Assembly: GCA_011321815.1 (NCBI GenBank) | Contig: DROS01000040.1 | Location: forward strand, 124,001-188,000 | Reading direction: 5' to 3' | Source of the DNA: Gammaproteobacteria bacterium | GTDB taxonomy: Bacteria > Pseudomonadota > Gammaproteobacteria > SZUA-152 | DNA: 64,000 bases | In this document: positions 1 through 9,202 of the stretch, piece by piece | How the letters are laid out: every line of letters starts with the position of its first letter | Numbering within the stretch: the first letter of the stretch is position 1 | Notes under the pieces: generated by a model | Database searches by the model: none | Seen by the model: the letters and a program-made list of their open reading frames with translations, nothing else | Told to the model about the DNA's origin: nothing | Position numbers and translations under genes: made by a program

Positions 1-1249
1 GGCATCAGCAACCCAGGCAAAGCTGGCGGTGGAAAACCCGCTGGATCGCATTGTCGCGGTGGTCAATGACGAGGTGATTACCGCACTGGAACTGAAAGCC
101 GAAATGGGGCTGATTAAAAAACAATTGCGCCAGCAAAATACACAGCTACCCAGTGATGCCGTACTGGAAAAACAATTGCTGGAACGCATGATCCTGCGCC
201 GCATTCAATTGCAAATGGCCAAACGTGGCAGTATCCGGGTGGATGATGACATGCTCAATCGCACACTGGAAAATATCGCCGCACAAAATCGCATGAGCCT
301 CTCACAATTTCGTACTGCCTTGCAGAGTGAAGGCATCAACTTCGAAAGCTTTCGTGAAAACATGCGTGATGAAATCACCGTGAACCGTTTGCAACAGCGC
401 CAGGTACGCAGCCGTATCGTGGTTACCCAACAGGAAATAGACAACTTTATCAATAATCAGAAATTACGTGGAGGTAAAGATAAGGAATATCATTTGGGCC
501 ACATTCTGATATCCGTACCTGAAGCGGCCAGTGCACAGGAAATAAAAGCCGCACGCGCCAAGGCAGAGAAAATTGTGCAGGATTTGCGGGCCAATGCCGA
601 TTTTACACAAACCGCTATTTCATTGTCTGATGGTCAGCAAGCATTGGAAGGTGGAGATCTTGGCTGGCGGCGTGCTGATGCCCTGCCCAGCCTGTTTGCA
701 GACTGGGTAGTGCAACAGGCGGTGGATACTGTCAGCGATGTGCTACGCAGTCCCAGCGGGTTTCATATTATTAAAATGCTTGGCATCCGTGATAACCAGC
801 CCCAGCACATGGTCACCCAGACGCATGCCCGGCATATTTTGATCAGACCTTTTGACGAAGCGGACAGTCATGAAGCACGCACAAGGCTGGAAAAGATTCG
901 TGAGCGTATTATTGCCGGTGAAGATTTTGCAGCACTGGCCAAAGCATATTCGGATGATCCGGGTTCGGGTGCCGAAGGCGGAGAATTGGGCTGGGTGAAT
1001 CCTGGTGAAATGGTGCCGAATTTTGAACAAGGTATGAATGCCCTGGCCATTGATGAACTGAGTGAACCGGTACGCAGCCGTTTTGGCTGGCATTTAATTC
1101 AAGTGCTGGAACGCCGCAAACAGGATGTCACAGAACAAATACAAAACAAAAATGCCCGTGACGCCATTCGCGCACGTAAGCTGGACCCTGCTATGCAAGC
1201 CTGGGTTCGGCGCATTCGGGATGAAGCCTTTGTTGAAAACCGTCTTTGA
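1..1249 (+). CDS. surA: Periplasmic chaperone / peptidyl-prolyl isomerase SurA (5' partial)
   Basis: Outer-membrane protein chaperone of the periplasm. The reading frame is open to the first bases of the window and no signal peptide is present, so the true start lies upstream; a GTG at 29 is only the first in-window candidate. From that GTG the protein has an N-terminal SurA chaperone region (about residues 5-150), then two parvulin-type PPIase domains, about 152-252 (YHLGHILIS onset) and 262-363 (HARHILIR onset, with GGELGWV). The first parvulin copy looks more diverged, as is usual for SurA. It is followed directly by pdxA and rsmA, the arrangement known from Escherichia coli, which supports the name. 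Confidence 0.95.
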   Translation, partial: ASATQAKLAVENPLDRIVAVVNDEVITALELKAEMGLIKKQLRQQNTQLPSDAVLEKQLLERMILRRIQLQMAKRGSIRVDDDMLNRTLENIAAQNRMSLSQFRTALQSEGINFESFRENMRDEITVNRLQQRQVRSRIVVTQQEIDNFINNQKLRGGKDKEYHLGHILISVPEAASAQEIKAARAKAEKIVQDLRANADFTQTAISLSDGQQALEGGDLGWRRADALPSLFADWVVQQAVDTVSDVLRSPSGFHIIKMLGIRDNQPQHMVTQTHARHILIRPFDEADSHEARTRLEKIRERIIAGEDFAALAKAYSDDPGSGAEGGELGWVNPGEMVPNFEQGMNALAIDELSEPVRSRFGWHLIQVLERRKQDVTEQIQNKNARDAIRARKLDPAMQAWVRRIRDEAFVENRL

Positions 1250-1267
1250 TTGTTTGTGACATTTTCC

Positions 1268-2287
1268 ATGACTGAGTCAATTCATCGTTTGGCCATTACT
1301 GCGGGAGAGCCGGCAGGTATAGGTCCGGACCTTTGTGTGCAAATAGCACAGCAAAATCATTCTTGTGAAATGGTCGTTATTGCAGATGCAAAACTGCTGG
1401 CCGCCCGTGCACAACAACTCAATCTGCCGCTGGAAATTATCCCGTTTCAGGGAAATATCCCTCACAGGAAAATCCCTCATCGTGCGGGTATATTACCGGT
1501 GTTGGATATTCCGTTGGCCGACAGTGTACAGCCTGGCCGGTTGAATAAAAAAAACTCGACAATGGTTTTAAAAACCATTGATGCCGCAATCAATGGGTGC
1601 AAAAAAAATCTGTTTGATGCCCTGATTACCGGCCCGATACACAAAGGCATTATCAACGAAGCTGGTATTGCCTTTACCGGGCACACGGAATACCTTGCGC
1701 AGCAAACGGGTGGTCATCCGGTAATGATGTTGGCCACCGAAGGTTTGCGGGTTGCGCTGGTTACAACCCATCTTCCCTTGAAAGCCGTATCAGCAGCAAT
1801 TACACGAGAAAGCCTTACACAGGTTATTGATGTTTTGGTGCAGGACTTATACTTAAAGTTAGGTATCAATAAACCAAATATTCTGGTTTGTGGCCTGAAC
1901 CCCCATGCCGGTGAAGACGGTCATCTGGGTTCGGAAGAAATCGAGGTTATTACACCCGTGTTACAAGGTTTTCGTGACCGTGGCGTGAATGTGCAAGGCC
2001 CATTGTCAGCGGATACCCTGTTTACTGCCGACACATTAAAACAGGCCGATGTTGTATTGGCCATGTATCATGATCAAGGCTTGCCGGTATTGAAACACAT
2101 GGGTTTTGGTAAAGCGGTGAACATCACTTTAGGTCTGCCGGTTATTCGTACTTCGGTTGATCATGGTACCGCACTGGCACTGGCTGGCACTGGCCAGGCC
2201 AGGGCCGATAGTTTGTCATACGCAGTATCCATAGCAGACGACATGGTTCGACATATGAAAATACAGCAGTCACAGCCTGTCGCATGA
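1268..2287 (+). CDS. pdxA: 4-hydroxythreonine-4-phosphate dehydrogenase PdxA
   Basis: NAD-dependent oxidation of 4-phosphohydroxy-L-threonine in de novo pyridoxal 5'-phosphate synthesis. The protein of about 339 residues has the N-terminal ITAGEPAGIGPD signature and the three metal-ligand histidine contexts expected for PdxA (TGHTEYL, NPHAGEDG, MYHDQG). I prefer the ATG at 1268; a TTG at 1250 directly behind the surA stop would add six residues that do not look like PdxA. The gene sits 18 bp behind surA and its stop overlaps the rsmA start (ATGA), so the three genes are probably cotranscribed. Confidence 0.96.
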   Translation: MTESIHRLAITAGEPAGIGPDLCVQIAQQNHSCEMVVIADAKLLAARAQQLNLPLEIIPFQGNIPHRKIPHRAGILPVLDIPLADSVQPGRLNKKNSTMVLKTIDAAINGCKKNLFDALITGPIHKGIINEAGIAFTGHTEYLAQQTGGHPVMMLATEGLRVALVTTHLPLKAVSAAITRESLTQVIDVLVQDLYLKLGINKPNILVCGLNPHAGEDGHLGSEEIEVITPVLQGFRDRGVNVQGPLSADTLFTADTLKQADVVLAMYHDQGLPVLKHMGFGKAVNITLGLPVIRTSVDHGTALALAGTGQARADSLSYAVSIADDMVRHMKIQQSQPVA

Positions 2288-3117
2288 ATACAGATTCCTC
2301 ATCCACAACAAAACACCGCGCCCGTAAACGTTTTGGCCAGAACTTTTTAACAGACCCTTACGTTGTTGCCGGTATTGTGGCTGCGATCAATCCGCAGCGG
2401 GATGATCATCTGGTGGAAATAGGTCCCGGTCTGGGAGTGCTGACAGAATCCTTGCTACCGTGTGTGATCAGTATGGATGCCATTGAACTGGATCGGGATA
2501 TTATTCCCAAATTACAGGAACACTGTTACGGCCGTGGCCAATTACATATTCATGAAGCCGATGCGCTGAAGTTTGATTTTGCAGATCTCGCAGGCGATGA
2601 TCGTCCTCTGCGTATTGTTGGCAACCTGCCCTACAATATTTCCACACCGTTGATGTTCCATTTACTGTCTATGCACGAACGGATTCAGGATATGCACTTC
2701 ATGTTGCAAAAAGAAGTAGTGGACAGACTGGCCGCCACCCCGGGAGGTAAAGACTACGGCCGTCTGAGCGTGATGATGCAATATTATTGCCGAGTGGAAT
2801 CATTGATGAAAGTGCCGCCGGAGGCCTTTTCACCTCCTCCCAAAGTGAACTCTGCGGTGGTGCGTTTAGTGCCTTACAGTAAGCCACCTGTGGATGTTGT
2901 GGACATTAATCTGCTGGAAAAACTGGTTACCCAGGCTTTTTCTCAACGACGTAAGACTTTGCGTAATACACTTAAACCGCTGATGAATGCAGAACAGATC
3001 GAAGCGCAAGGCGTTGATCCCCGGCGCCGGGCAGAAACGTTGAGTCTGGGCGAGTTTGCCAGGCTAACTAACTTTGTCAGTGCGAATACAGCAACAAAAC
3101 AAGGCAAAGCAAATTGA
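2284..3117 (+). CDS. rsmA: 16S rRNA (adenine1518/1519-N6)-dimethyltransferase RsmA (KsgA)
   Basis: Dimethylates two adjacent adenines in the 3' hairpin of 16S rRNA late in 30S assembly, using S-adenosylmethionine. Length 277 aa is normal. Visible signatures are the N-terminal RKRFGQNFL, the SAM-binding motif I (VEIGPGLGVLT), and the catalytic NLPYNIS motif. The C-terminal region with FSQRRKTLRN is also typical. The start ATG overlaps the pdxA stop, and its own stop overlaps the TTG start of the next gene (TTGA), so translation is likely coupled along the whole group. The usual apaG-apaH neighbours are absent here. Confidence 0.97.
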   Translation: MNTDSSSTTKHRARKRFGQNFLTDPYVVAGIVAAINPQRDDHLVEIGPGLGVLTESLLPCVISMDAIELDRDIIPKLQEHCYGRGQLHIHEADALKFDFADLAGDDRPLRIVGNLPYNISTPLMFHLLSMHERIQDMHFMLQKEVVDRLAATPGGKDYGRLSVMMQYYCRVESLMKVPPEAFSPPPKVNSAVVRLVPYSKPPVDVVDINLLEKLVTQAFSQRRKTLRNTLKPLMNAEQIEAQGVDPRRRAETLSLGEFARLTNFVSANTATKQGKAN

Positions 3118-3887
3118 CCGTGGGCTTTGGTGTTGGTGCGCTGCTGGAACAGATTATCGGGCCACCGGGCGGGTTCATTTTTCTTGCCCTGCTCGGGCTG
3201 ATATTAATGCGCCATCATCGGCGTGCAGGCTTCTACATGACGGCAAGCGGCCTGGGCTTGTTATATATTGCCAGTCTGCCGTTGACCGCCGATATTTTAT
3301 TATCGGGGCTGGAACCGGAAACCGCACTTTCTGAAAAAACCTTGTTGCCTGATGATAAACCTCCGCAGGCCATTGTGATTCTGAGTGCAGGCCGTCGTTA
3401 TCATGCGCCGGAATTTGCAGGGGATGCACCCGATGCCTTTGCATTGGAACGAATTCGTTATGGCGTATGGCTGGCGCGACGCACTTTGTTACCCATACTG
3501 GTCTCGGGTGGATTGGGGGCAGAACAGTCGCCAGCCGAAGCCGAGTTGATAAAACAGCTTATTGAAAGTGAATATGCCTTGCCTGTGCGCTGGATTGAAA
3601 CACAAAGCCGCACCACTTATGAAAATGCGCAATATTCCGCAAAAATATTAAAAGCCGAAGGTATTGACTCTATTTATCTTGTTACCCATGCCAGACATAT
3701 AAAACGCAGCGTGCAATCGTTTGAAAAATTTGGTTTGACTGTTGTTCCTGCACCCACGGTGTTTATTGGCAAGGATCAGCGTGATTTGACGTTGCGGCAT
3801 TTTTTGCCCAGTGCCAGATCACTGAATCTTACAGCCCAGGTTTTTCACGAATGGGTGGGTATGCTGTGGTATGCCATGCGCTATTAG
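3114..3887 (+). CDS. ElyC/SanA/YdcF family (DUF218) membrane protein
   Basis: A 257-aa protein with two hydrophobic N-terminal segments (about residues 15-32 and 40-60) followed by a DUF218 domain: AIVILSAGRRY, then LVSGG, a TTYENA segment and VTHARHIKRS. This organisation matches ElyC of E. coli, a membrane protein involved in envelope biogenesis and undecaprenyl-phosphate-linked peptidoglycan assembly; the precise role here is inferred. The start is a TTG that overlaps the rsmA stop, and no better start lies downstream without losing the first membrane segment. It replaces the apaGH genes that follow rsmA in enterics. Confidence 0.8.
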   Translation: MTVGFGVGALLEQIIGPPGGFIFLALLGLILMRHHRRAGFYMTASGLGLLYIASLPLTADILLSGLEPETALSEKTLLPDDKPPQAIVILSAGRRYHAPEFAGDAPDAFALERIRYGVWLARRTLLPILVSGGLGAEQSPAEAELIKQLIESEYALPVRWIETQSRTTYENAQYSAKILKAEGIDSIYLVTHARHIKRSVQSFEKFGLTVVPAPTVFIGKDQRDLTLRHFLPSARSLNLTAQVFHEWVGMLWYAMRY

Positions 3888-3945
3888 TCACGCTGCTTTC
3901 GCTTTGGACACAGATGCGGCGTGCACCAAAGGCAGGCGTTTGCGC

Positions 3946-3970
3946 CACGCGAAATGCGTGAGTTTTTAAT
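3946..3970 (+). terminator. Probable intrinsic terminator after the surA-pdxA-rsmA group
   Basis: CACGC-GAAAT-GCGTG hairpin followed by AGTTTTTAAT, placed about 60 bp beyond the DUF218 gene and before the convergent gmhA. The stem is short (5 bp), so strength is uncertain. Confidence 0.45.
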
Positions 3971-3992
3971 TTCTGTTTACAAACGGCAAAAG

Positions 3993-4589
3993 CTATTCGG
4001 CAGCCAAGGTCCGTTCAATCAATGCACACACAATATGCCCTATGGTGATGTGCGCTTCCTGAATGCGCGCAGTGTTGTTTGAGGGCACTTTCAGGCAGAT
4101 ATCACATAAGGCTTCCAGTTTGCCGCCGGACTGCCCGGTCATACCCACCACAACCAGGCCGCGTGCTTTGGCAACTTTTGCCACTGCCACCACATTGGCT
4201 GAGTTGCCGGAGGTGGATAATCCGAAAAATACATCCCCTTTTTTGGCAAACGCCTGTAGCTGACGGGAAAATACAGCTTCATAGCCATAGTCATTGGAAA
4301 GCGCAGTGAGTTGCGAAGCGTTGGTGGTGAGTGCCATGGCGGGCAGCCCATCACGCTCCAGTTCAAAACGGCCGACCAGTTCAGCAGCAATGTGCTGGGC
4401 ATCAGAAGCACTGCCACCGTTACCGGCTAACAGCAATTTGTTATTTCCACGCAATGCATTGATACAAAATTGTGCTACGCCGGCAATACGGGCGAGCATG
4501 TCTGTGTCCATTATCAGGCGCTGTTTGACGTCAATAGAGTCCTGTAACAGGGCTTTGATGGTGGTGGTTTCTCCCCCGGCGTCAGTCAT
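3993..4589 (-). CDS. gmhA: Sedoheptulose 7-phosphate isomerase GmhA
   Basis: First step of ADP-heptose synthesis for the LPS inner core: sedoheptulose 7-phosphate to D-glycero-D-manno-heptose 7-phosphate, in the cytoplasm. The 198-aa protein is a single SIS domain with the phosphate-binding GNGGSASDAQH motif, LSTSGNSANV, and a C-terminal TARIQEAHITIGH with the conserved glutamate and histidine. Spacing and motifs fit GmhA better than the related DnaA-binding DiaA, which lacks the metal-site histidine. The gene is on its own and convergent with the preceding group. Its product would feed the heptosyltransferase-like enzyme encoded near 31-32 kb. Confidence 0.88.
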   Translation of the reverse strand: MTDAGGETTTIKALLQDSIDVKQRLIMDTDMLARIAGVAQFCINALRGNNKLLLAGNGGSASDAQHIAAELVGRFELERDGLPAMALTTNASQLTALSNDYGYEAVFSRQLQAFAKKGDVFFGLSTSGNSANVVAVAKVAKARGLVVVGMTGQSGGKLEALCDICLKVPSNNTARIQEAHITIGHIVCALIERTLAAE

Positions 4590-4923
4590 TTATTTTACCT
4601 CAGGCAAAATGTACGAGGAGCTGCTGTCGCTCCAACAAAGGCTGGGCATGATATCACTTGTAATAATAAGGTTATAAGTCGTCATATCGGGTTTTTGTCA
4701 TCCGGGGTGAGAACGGCTAAGGTGCAGAGAAACAGGGTAGGTTCAACTGATTAACCTGGAATGATAGCATAGGCGAAAAGGGTTACAGGTATCCACTGCT
4801 GGGAGTGCAGCGATCCGGTGTTGCATCTCGGCCGGGCCTATGCCGGTAACAACCAGCTTGGTACACTTTTGCTCTTTGAACAGTTTTTTTGCCGCTGCCC
4901 ATACAGGATATGTGTTACTCATT
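4590..4923. other. Intergenic region between divergent gmhA and ankyrin lipoprotein gene
   Basis: About 330 bp without a convincing gene. An open frame upstream of the ankyrin gene (from 4840) has no coding character and adds 28 residues in front of a clear lipoprotein signal, so I treat it as leader. No strong promoter match or terminator could be identified by eye. Confidence 0.5.
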
Positions 4924-5484
4924 ATGAAAACTCCCGCTCACTTTACCTCCTGGTGCATACGGTTTCTATTGTTCGCCGTTGTAGGTGGTTTGCTGCTTGC
5001 CTGTGATGGTAATACCGAATTAATGAAACGTACCCTGGATGGTGATCCCTCTGCGGTTCAAGCCGAACTGGCCAATGGGGCCCTGGTCGATGAGCGCAAC
5101 AATTTTGGCTGGACGGCGCTTATGCACGCCGCCCGTCGGGACCAGACAGACACCATGATGGTACTCATTGATGCTGGTGCTGACGTTAATGCGCAAGATA
5201 ACGACGGTTGGACACCGCTGATGCGTGCCACCGCCAAAGGCAATGTGGCTGCGGTACGGTTACTTTTACAGCACAAAGCCGATATTGAGATGGCCGATCA
5301 AAATGGCTGGACGCCGTTATTATGGGCAAGCAACCGTGGTTACAGCAATATACTCGAACTCTTGCTCGCCAATGGCGCAAACGTCAACGCAAAAAGCAAG
5401 GATGGGCGTACAGCGATTTACCTTGCGCGCAACGAAGGACACAATGAAATTCTGGATATGTTACAAAAAGCTGGCGCAAAATAA
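4924..5484 (+). CDS. Ankyrin-repeat lipoprotein
   Basis: An approximately 186-aa protein. The chosen ATG at 4924 gives a typical lipoprotein signal peptide ending in LLAC (Cys27). The rest is four to five ankyrin repeats (for example GWTALMHAARRD, GWTPLMRATAKGN, GWTPLLWASNRGY and GRTAIYLARNEGH), each followed by a VLIDAGADVN-type helix. Ankyrin repeats bind partner proteins and have no catalysis of their own. The protein is predicted to be membrane-anchored and facing the periplasm. It lies 58 bp upstream of a triheme cytochrome lipoprotein, and a second ankyrin lipoprotein lies on the other side of that gene. Confidence 0.85.
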   Translation: MKTPAHFTSWCIRFLLFAVVGGLLLACDGNTELMKRTLDGDPSAVQAELANGALVDERNNFGWTALMHAARRDQTDTMMVLIDAGADVNAQDNDGWTPLMRATAKGNVAAVRLLLQHKADIEMADQNGWTPLLWASNRGYSNILELLLANGANVNAKSKDGRTAIYLARNEGHNEILDMLQKAGAK

Positions 5485-5542
5485 CGCGGTTTAACACAAT
5501 AAAAAAACAGCTCGCGGTCTGAGCAGGAGAGGTAGCAACACG

Positions 5543-6220
5543 ATGACTCGTGGATTGATTATATTACTCTTTGCATCCGGGGTGTTAATGTATCTTCTTA
5601 CCGCCTGTACACCCAGTTCAAACTCGACCACGCGCAGTGCCCGATATGTGGTGGAAGGTGGCGTGAGTGAAGGTAAGCGCTGGCGGGATGATCGTCATTT
5701 TGCCGTTGAGGTGGAAACCGAAGCGCTGGCAACTGATGGCATACACGACCCCGACAGCGATGCCATCAGTGCCTTACAAGATCCTGCTGAAGCACTTAGT
5801 GCCTTTCCGCTGGGCCGTCGGGGTGATGTCGATTGGGTCAAGGCTCTGGACTTGGGTATTATCGAGCCGCGTGCTGACTTGCTGGGAAAAACTGAAATGA
5901 CGGTGCTGGATCTGGATATCATGTTCAAAAACACAGGCCAGATGCCTTGGGTAAAATTCCCGCACATCGCACACACCAAATGGCTGGCCTGCTCCAATTG
6001 TCATCCGGCGATATTCATTGAAAAAAAGGGGGCCAACAAACTTTCCATGGATGGCATTCTGGCGGGTGAATATTGTGGTCGTTGCCACGACAAAGTCGCC
6101 TTTTCCCTATGGACTTGCGAACGTTGCCACAACACTCCCCACGAAGGTACCCCAAAGCGCTGGATTGAATTAATGGGTGTGAGGCCTGGATCAAACGCTG
6201 CCGGTGATGGCAACGAATAA
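5543..6220 (+). CDS. Triheme c-type cytochrome lipoprotein (cytochrome c7-like)
   Basis: A 225-aa protein with a lipoprotein signal (lipobox LTAC, Cys22). It has a linker of about 110 residues, then three CxxCH haem sites at residues 150-154, 178-182 and 192-196. The spacing, together with the upstream VKFPHIAHTKW segment carrying candidate axial histidines, fits the c(7)-type triheme domain family. A role as a periplasmic or membrane-anchored electron carrier is inferred; no partner oxidoreductase is encoded next to it. A good ribosome site (GGAGAGG) precedes the ATG. The gene is codirectional with the upstream ankyrin lipoprotein and convergent with the downstream one. Confidence 0.85.
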   Translation: MTRGLIILLFASGVLMYLLTACTPSSNSTTRSARYVVEGGVSEGKRWRDDRHFAVEVETEALATDGIHDPDSDAISALQDPAEALSAFPLGRRGDVDWVKALDLGIIEPRADLLGKTEMTVLDLDIMFKNTGQMPWVKFPHIAHTKWLACSNCHPAIFIEKKGANKLSMDGILAGEYCGRCHDKVAFSLWTCERCHNTPHEGTPKRWIELMGVRPGSNAAGDGNE

Positions 6221-6260
6221 CCGTTGCTGTTCGGGTGTGCTGCTCAATTCCGGGCGACTC

Positions 6261-7022
6261 TTAGCGTGCCCCAGCCAGCAATGCAGCCACTTTATCGCTG
6301 CCTTTATCTCTCGCGACACTGAGGGCGGTCTGGCCGTCCTCATCCCGCGCTGCCGGGTCAGCACCTTGTGCCAATAATACTTTGGCCACCTCGGGTCGGT
6401 CAAAGGCCGCAGCGGCCATTAATGGGGTACGTTGTTTTAGTCCTCGGCCATTGACATCAATGCCCGCTTCTACCATAAGGTTTACAATATCGGCATGTCC
6501 CAGTCCGGCACCTAGCATCAGTAGCTCTTCGCCGTCGCGCTTGTCCAGGGCAGACACTTCACTCTGTTGCAAATTGTCCAACAGCAGCTGCACCGTTTCC
6601 AAGTGGCCAAAATAAACTGCATTAACCAATGGTGCGCCGCCGCTGTCGTCGCGCACCTGCGCGTTGGCGCCATTGTCTAACAGCAGTTTTACCACTTCAT
6701 GGTGCCCGGCAGTTGCGGCAACGATTAACGCCGTCGTACCATAATTGTCTGCGGCATTCACATCGGCACCCTGTTCAATTAGCCAGCGCACTACCTCTTG
6801 ATGATTTTCAGAGGCGGCAAACATCAAGGCATTTTTACCTTTATTGCTGCGTTCATTAACATTGGCGCCACGTTGCGCGGCAGCCTGTACATACTCCAAA
6901 TTGCCATCTTTGGCGGCGTTCATTATTTCAGAGGTGTATTCACGCGAACAGGCGCTGAGAAGAGACACAACGCTTAATGCCACAATGCACAACATTACAC
7001 GCTTTATCCATCGGTTATTCAT
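6261..7022 (-). CDS. Ankyrin-repeat lipoprotein
   Basis: A 253-aa lipoprotein (lipobox LSAC, Cys25) followed by six or so ankyrin repeats, such as GKNALMFAASENH, GTTALIVAATAGH, GGAPLVNAVYFGH, QRTPLMAAAAFDR and GQTALSVARDKG. The ATG at 7022 is preceded by an AAGG ribosome site; a longer upstream frame adds 17 residues that would bury the signal peptide. It lies 51 bp downstream of rho on the same strand, so it may be reached by readthrough. It shares architecture but not close sequence with the ankyrin lipoprotein at 4924-5484. Confidence 0.85.
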   Translation of the reverse strand: MNNRWIKRVMLCIVALSVVSLLSACSREYTSEIMNAAKDGNLEYVQAAAQRGANVNERSNKGKNALMFAASENHQEVVRWLIEQGADVNAADNYGTTALIVAATAGHHEVVKLLLDNGANAQVRDDSGGAPLVNAVYFGHLETVQLLLDNLQQSEVSALDKRDGEELLMLGAGLGHADIVNLMVEAGIDVNGRGLKQRTPLMAAAAFDRPEVAKVLLAQGADPAARDEDGQTALSVARDKGSDKVAALLAGAR

Positions 7023-7073
7023 TACTTGAACCTTCGAAAACATTAACCGGAAATACAGAACAGGGCGAGTCAT

Positions 7074-8330
7074 TCAGCGCTTCATTGACGCATAAAATTC
7101 GGTATTCACCTTCGTATCTTTCAGGCGATCCAGTAAAAACTCAATGGCCGCCAGCTCGTCCATGGGGTGCAATAGTTTGCGCAAAATCCAGATTTTCTGC
7201 AACTCATCGGGCTTGGTAAGACGTTCCTCGCGGCGCGTGCCGGAACGGTTGATATCAATGGCGGGATAAATACGTTTTTCGGCAATACGTCTGTCCAGGT
7301 GTACTTCCATGTTGCCGGTACCTTTAAATTCTTCATAAATCACATCGTCCATGCGCGATCCGGTGTCCACCAAAGCGGTTGCCAGGATGGTGAGGCTGCC
7401 ACCTTCTTCGATGTTGCGTGCGGCACCAAAAAAACGTTTGGGACGATGCAGAGCGTTGGCATCCACACCACCGGTCAGCACTTTGCCGGAAGAGGGGATC
7501 ACTGTGTTGTAGGCGCGTGCCAGGCGCGTAATGGAATCCAGCAGAATAACCACGTCTTTTTTGTGTTCCACCAGGCGTTTGGCTTTTTCGATGACCATTT
7601 CTGCCACTTGCACATGGCGGCTGGCGGGCTCATCGAAGGTGCTGGACACCACTTCGCCGCGTACCGAACGCGCCATTTCCGTGACTTCTTCCGGACGCTC
7701 GTCAATGAGCAGTACGATGAGAATGCATTCAGGATGATTGGCCGCGATGCTTTGGGCAATGTACTGCAACATCATGGTCTTGCCCGATTTGGGCGGGGAG
7801 ACAATCAGCCCGCGCTGACCTTTACCGACAGGCGAAGCCATGTCGATAACACGTGCGGTCAAGTCCTCTGTGCTGCCATTGCCTATTTCCAGGGTTAGGC
7901 GCTCATTGGCAAACAACGGCGTAAGATTTTCAAAGGGCACTTTGTTTTTTGCATTTTCCGGCCGGTCAAAGTTGATTTCACCCACTTTGAGCAGCGCAAA
8001 ATACCGTTCACCATCCTTTGGTGGGCGGATTTTGCCGGAAATGGTGTCACCGGTGCGTAAACTGAAGCGCCGAATCTGGCTGGGTGACACATAAATATCA
8101 TCGGGTCCGGCCAGATACGAGCTGTCTGCTGATCTTAAAAATCCGAATCCATCCTGCAATATTTCCAGTACACCATCACCGTAAATATCTTCGCCATTTT
8201 TGGCGTGGGCTTTGAGCAACGCAAAAATGATGTCTTGTTTACGGGCCCGGGCCATGCCTTCCACGCCGGTACTGCGGGCAAGCTCGGTAAGTTCAGAAGC
8301 GGTTTTTTGTTTCAGTTCGGTCAGGTTCAT
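7074..8330 (-). CDS. rho: Transcription termination factor Rho
   Basis: Hexameric RNA-dependent ATPase that releases RNA polymerase. The 418-aa protein starts MNLTELK as in E. coli; a second ATG two codons upstream (8336) is equally possible. The N-terminal domain shows [13 protein letters not shown]. The RNA-binding cold-shock fold contains DGFGFLRS and SPSQIRRF. Walker A is PPKSGKT, the Q-loop region includes [19 protein letters not shown], and the R-loop segment is [20 protein letters not shown]. Together these are close to canonical. A 370-bp region separates it from trxA, consistent with the long leaders known for rho genes. Confidence 0.98.
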   Translation of the reverse strand: MNLTELKQKTASELTELARSTGVEGMARARKQDIIFALLKAHAKNGEDIYGDGVLEILQDGFGFLRSADSSYLAGPDDIYVSPSQIRRFSLRTGDTISGKIRPPKDGERYFALLKVGEINFDRPENAKNKVPFENLTPLFANERLTLEIGNGSTEDLTARVIDMASPVGKGQRGLIVSPPKSGKTMMLQYIAQSIAANHPECILIVLLIDERPEEVTEMARSVRGEVVSSTFDEPASRHVQVAEMVIEKAKRLVEHKKDVVILLDSITRLARAYNTVIPSSGKVLTGGVDANALHRPKRFFGAARNIEEGGSLTILATALVDTGSRMDDVIYEEFKGTGNMEVHLDRRIAEKRIYPAIDINRSGTRREERLTKPDELQKIWILRKLLHPMDELAAIEFLLDRLKDTKVNTEFYASMKR

Positions 8331-8702
8331 AGGCATAGGATCACTGGAATAGTTTAAGGAATAGAATTTGGGGGACTCACCAGCGCCATGGTTTGGCGTC
8401 TGGCATGTTCAGAATCTGAAATTCTGTGCAACAAACAAATGGGTAATGAAAAGAGTGCTCTAAAAAGGAATTATTAAAGGAACTTTGTTTTTAAGGACTT
8501 ACCAGGAAATCAGTTTGTTTACTTAAGTTTAGCTTATTTTACGCGGAAAGAAGACTGGGGCACGGCGCGAAGCAAACACTTTGAGACATTGGTTTTGTGC
8601 TAACCTACCACGAAGACCGGAAGCCGTCCAGTCCGCTGTCTGATATAAACCGGCCACCTTCCGTTGAAAGGCAACCGGCAAAACCGCAATCAGTCCGGTA
8701 AA
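8331..8702 (-). other. rho leader / trxA-rho intergenic region
   Basis: About 370 bp with no gene. On the minus strand, just after trxA, an imperfect hairpin is visible at about 8647-8678 (arms CCGG..CCTT and AAGG..CCGG), followed by a short T run. It could end trxA transcripts or act in a rho leader. No other clear structure was seen. Confidence 0.4.
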
Positions 8703-9029
8703 TCAAACATTGCTGTCAATAAACGCCGTCAATTGTGACTTGGATACGGCGCCTACCTTGGTAGCTTCCACATTTCCGCCCTTGAACAACATCAGAGTGG
8801 GAATGCCACGGATGCCATATTTGGGCGGCGTACCGGGGTTTTCGTCAATATTCAGTTTCGCAATCTTGATTTTGTCTTTATATTCTTCAGCAATTTCATC
8901 AAGAATTGGCGCGATCATTTTGCAAGGGCCGCACCAATCAGCCCAATAATCGACTAGCACCGGACCTTCCGCTTTCACAACTTCATCTTCAAAAGAATCG
9001 TCTGTGAGATAAACGATGTTTCCACTCAC
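8703..9029 (-). CDS. trxA: Thioredoxin 1
   Basis: Cytoplasmic disulfide reductase. The 108-aa protein has the classical WCGPCK active site (Cys33, Cys36), the cis-proline loop GIRGIPT and the C-terminal [10 protein letters not shown]. The start codon is GTG at 9029, set by a perfect GGAGG ribosome site with 7-nt spacing. It is divergent from rhlB and upstream of rho, the arrangement of E. coli and many gammaproteobacteria. Confidence 0.98.
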   Translation of the reverse strand: MSGNIVYLTDDSFEDEVVKAEGPVLVDYWADWCGPCKMIAPILDEIAEEYKDKIKIAKLNIDENPGTPPKYGIRGIPTLMLFKGGNVEATKVGAVSKSQLTAFIDSNV

Positions 9030-9202
9030 TGATAGGCCTCCATCAGGGATTTAACCTGTGTAGTTGTTATGTGTCATTAGTTGTTTGCTGTGTGGCCTGA
9101 TTCACACACCAAGTATTAGTTACAGCTTGATAGCCCATTTCAGCCTAATCGCCCACATATTTCAAGCACAATATCGCCACATTCCTGTTATTCTTTACGG
9201 CC

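Noticed and set aside
7299-7898. Plus-strand frame of 199 codons inside rho
   Set aside because: Histidine- and phenylalanine-rich shadow of the highly conserved rho coding strand.
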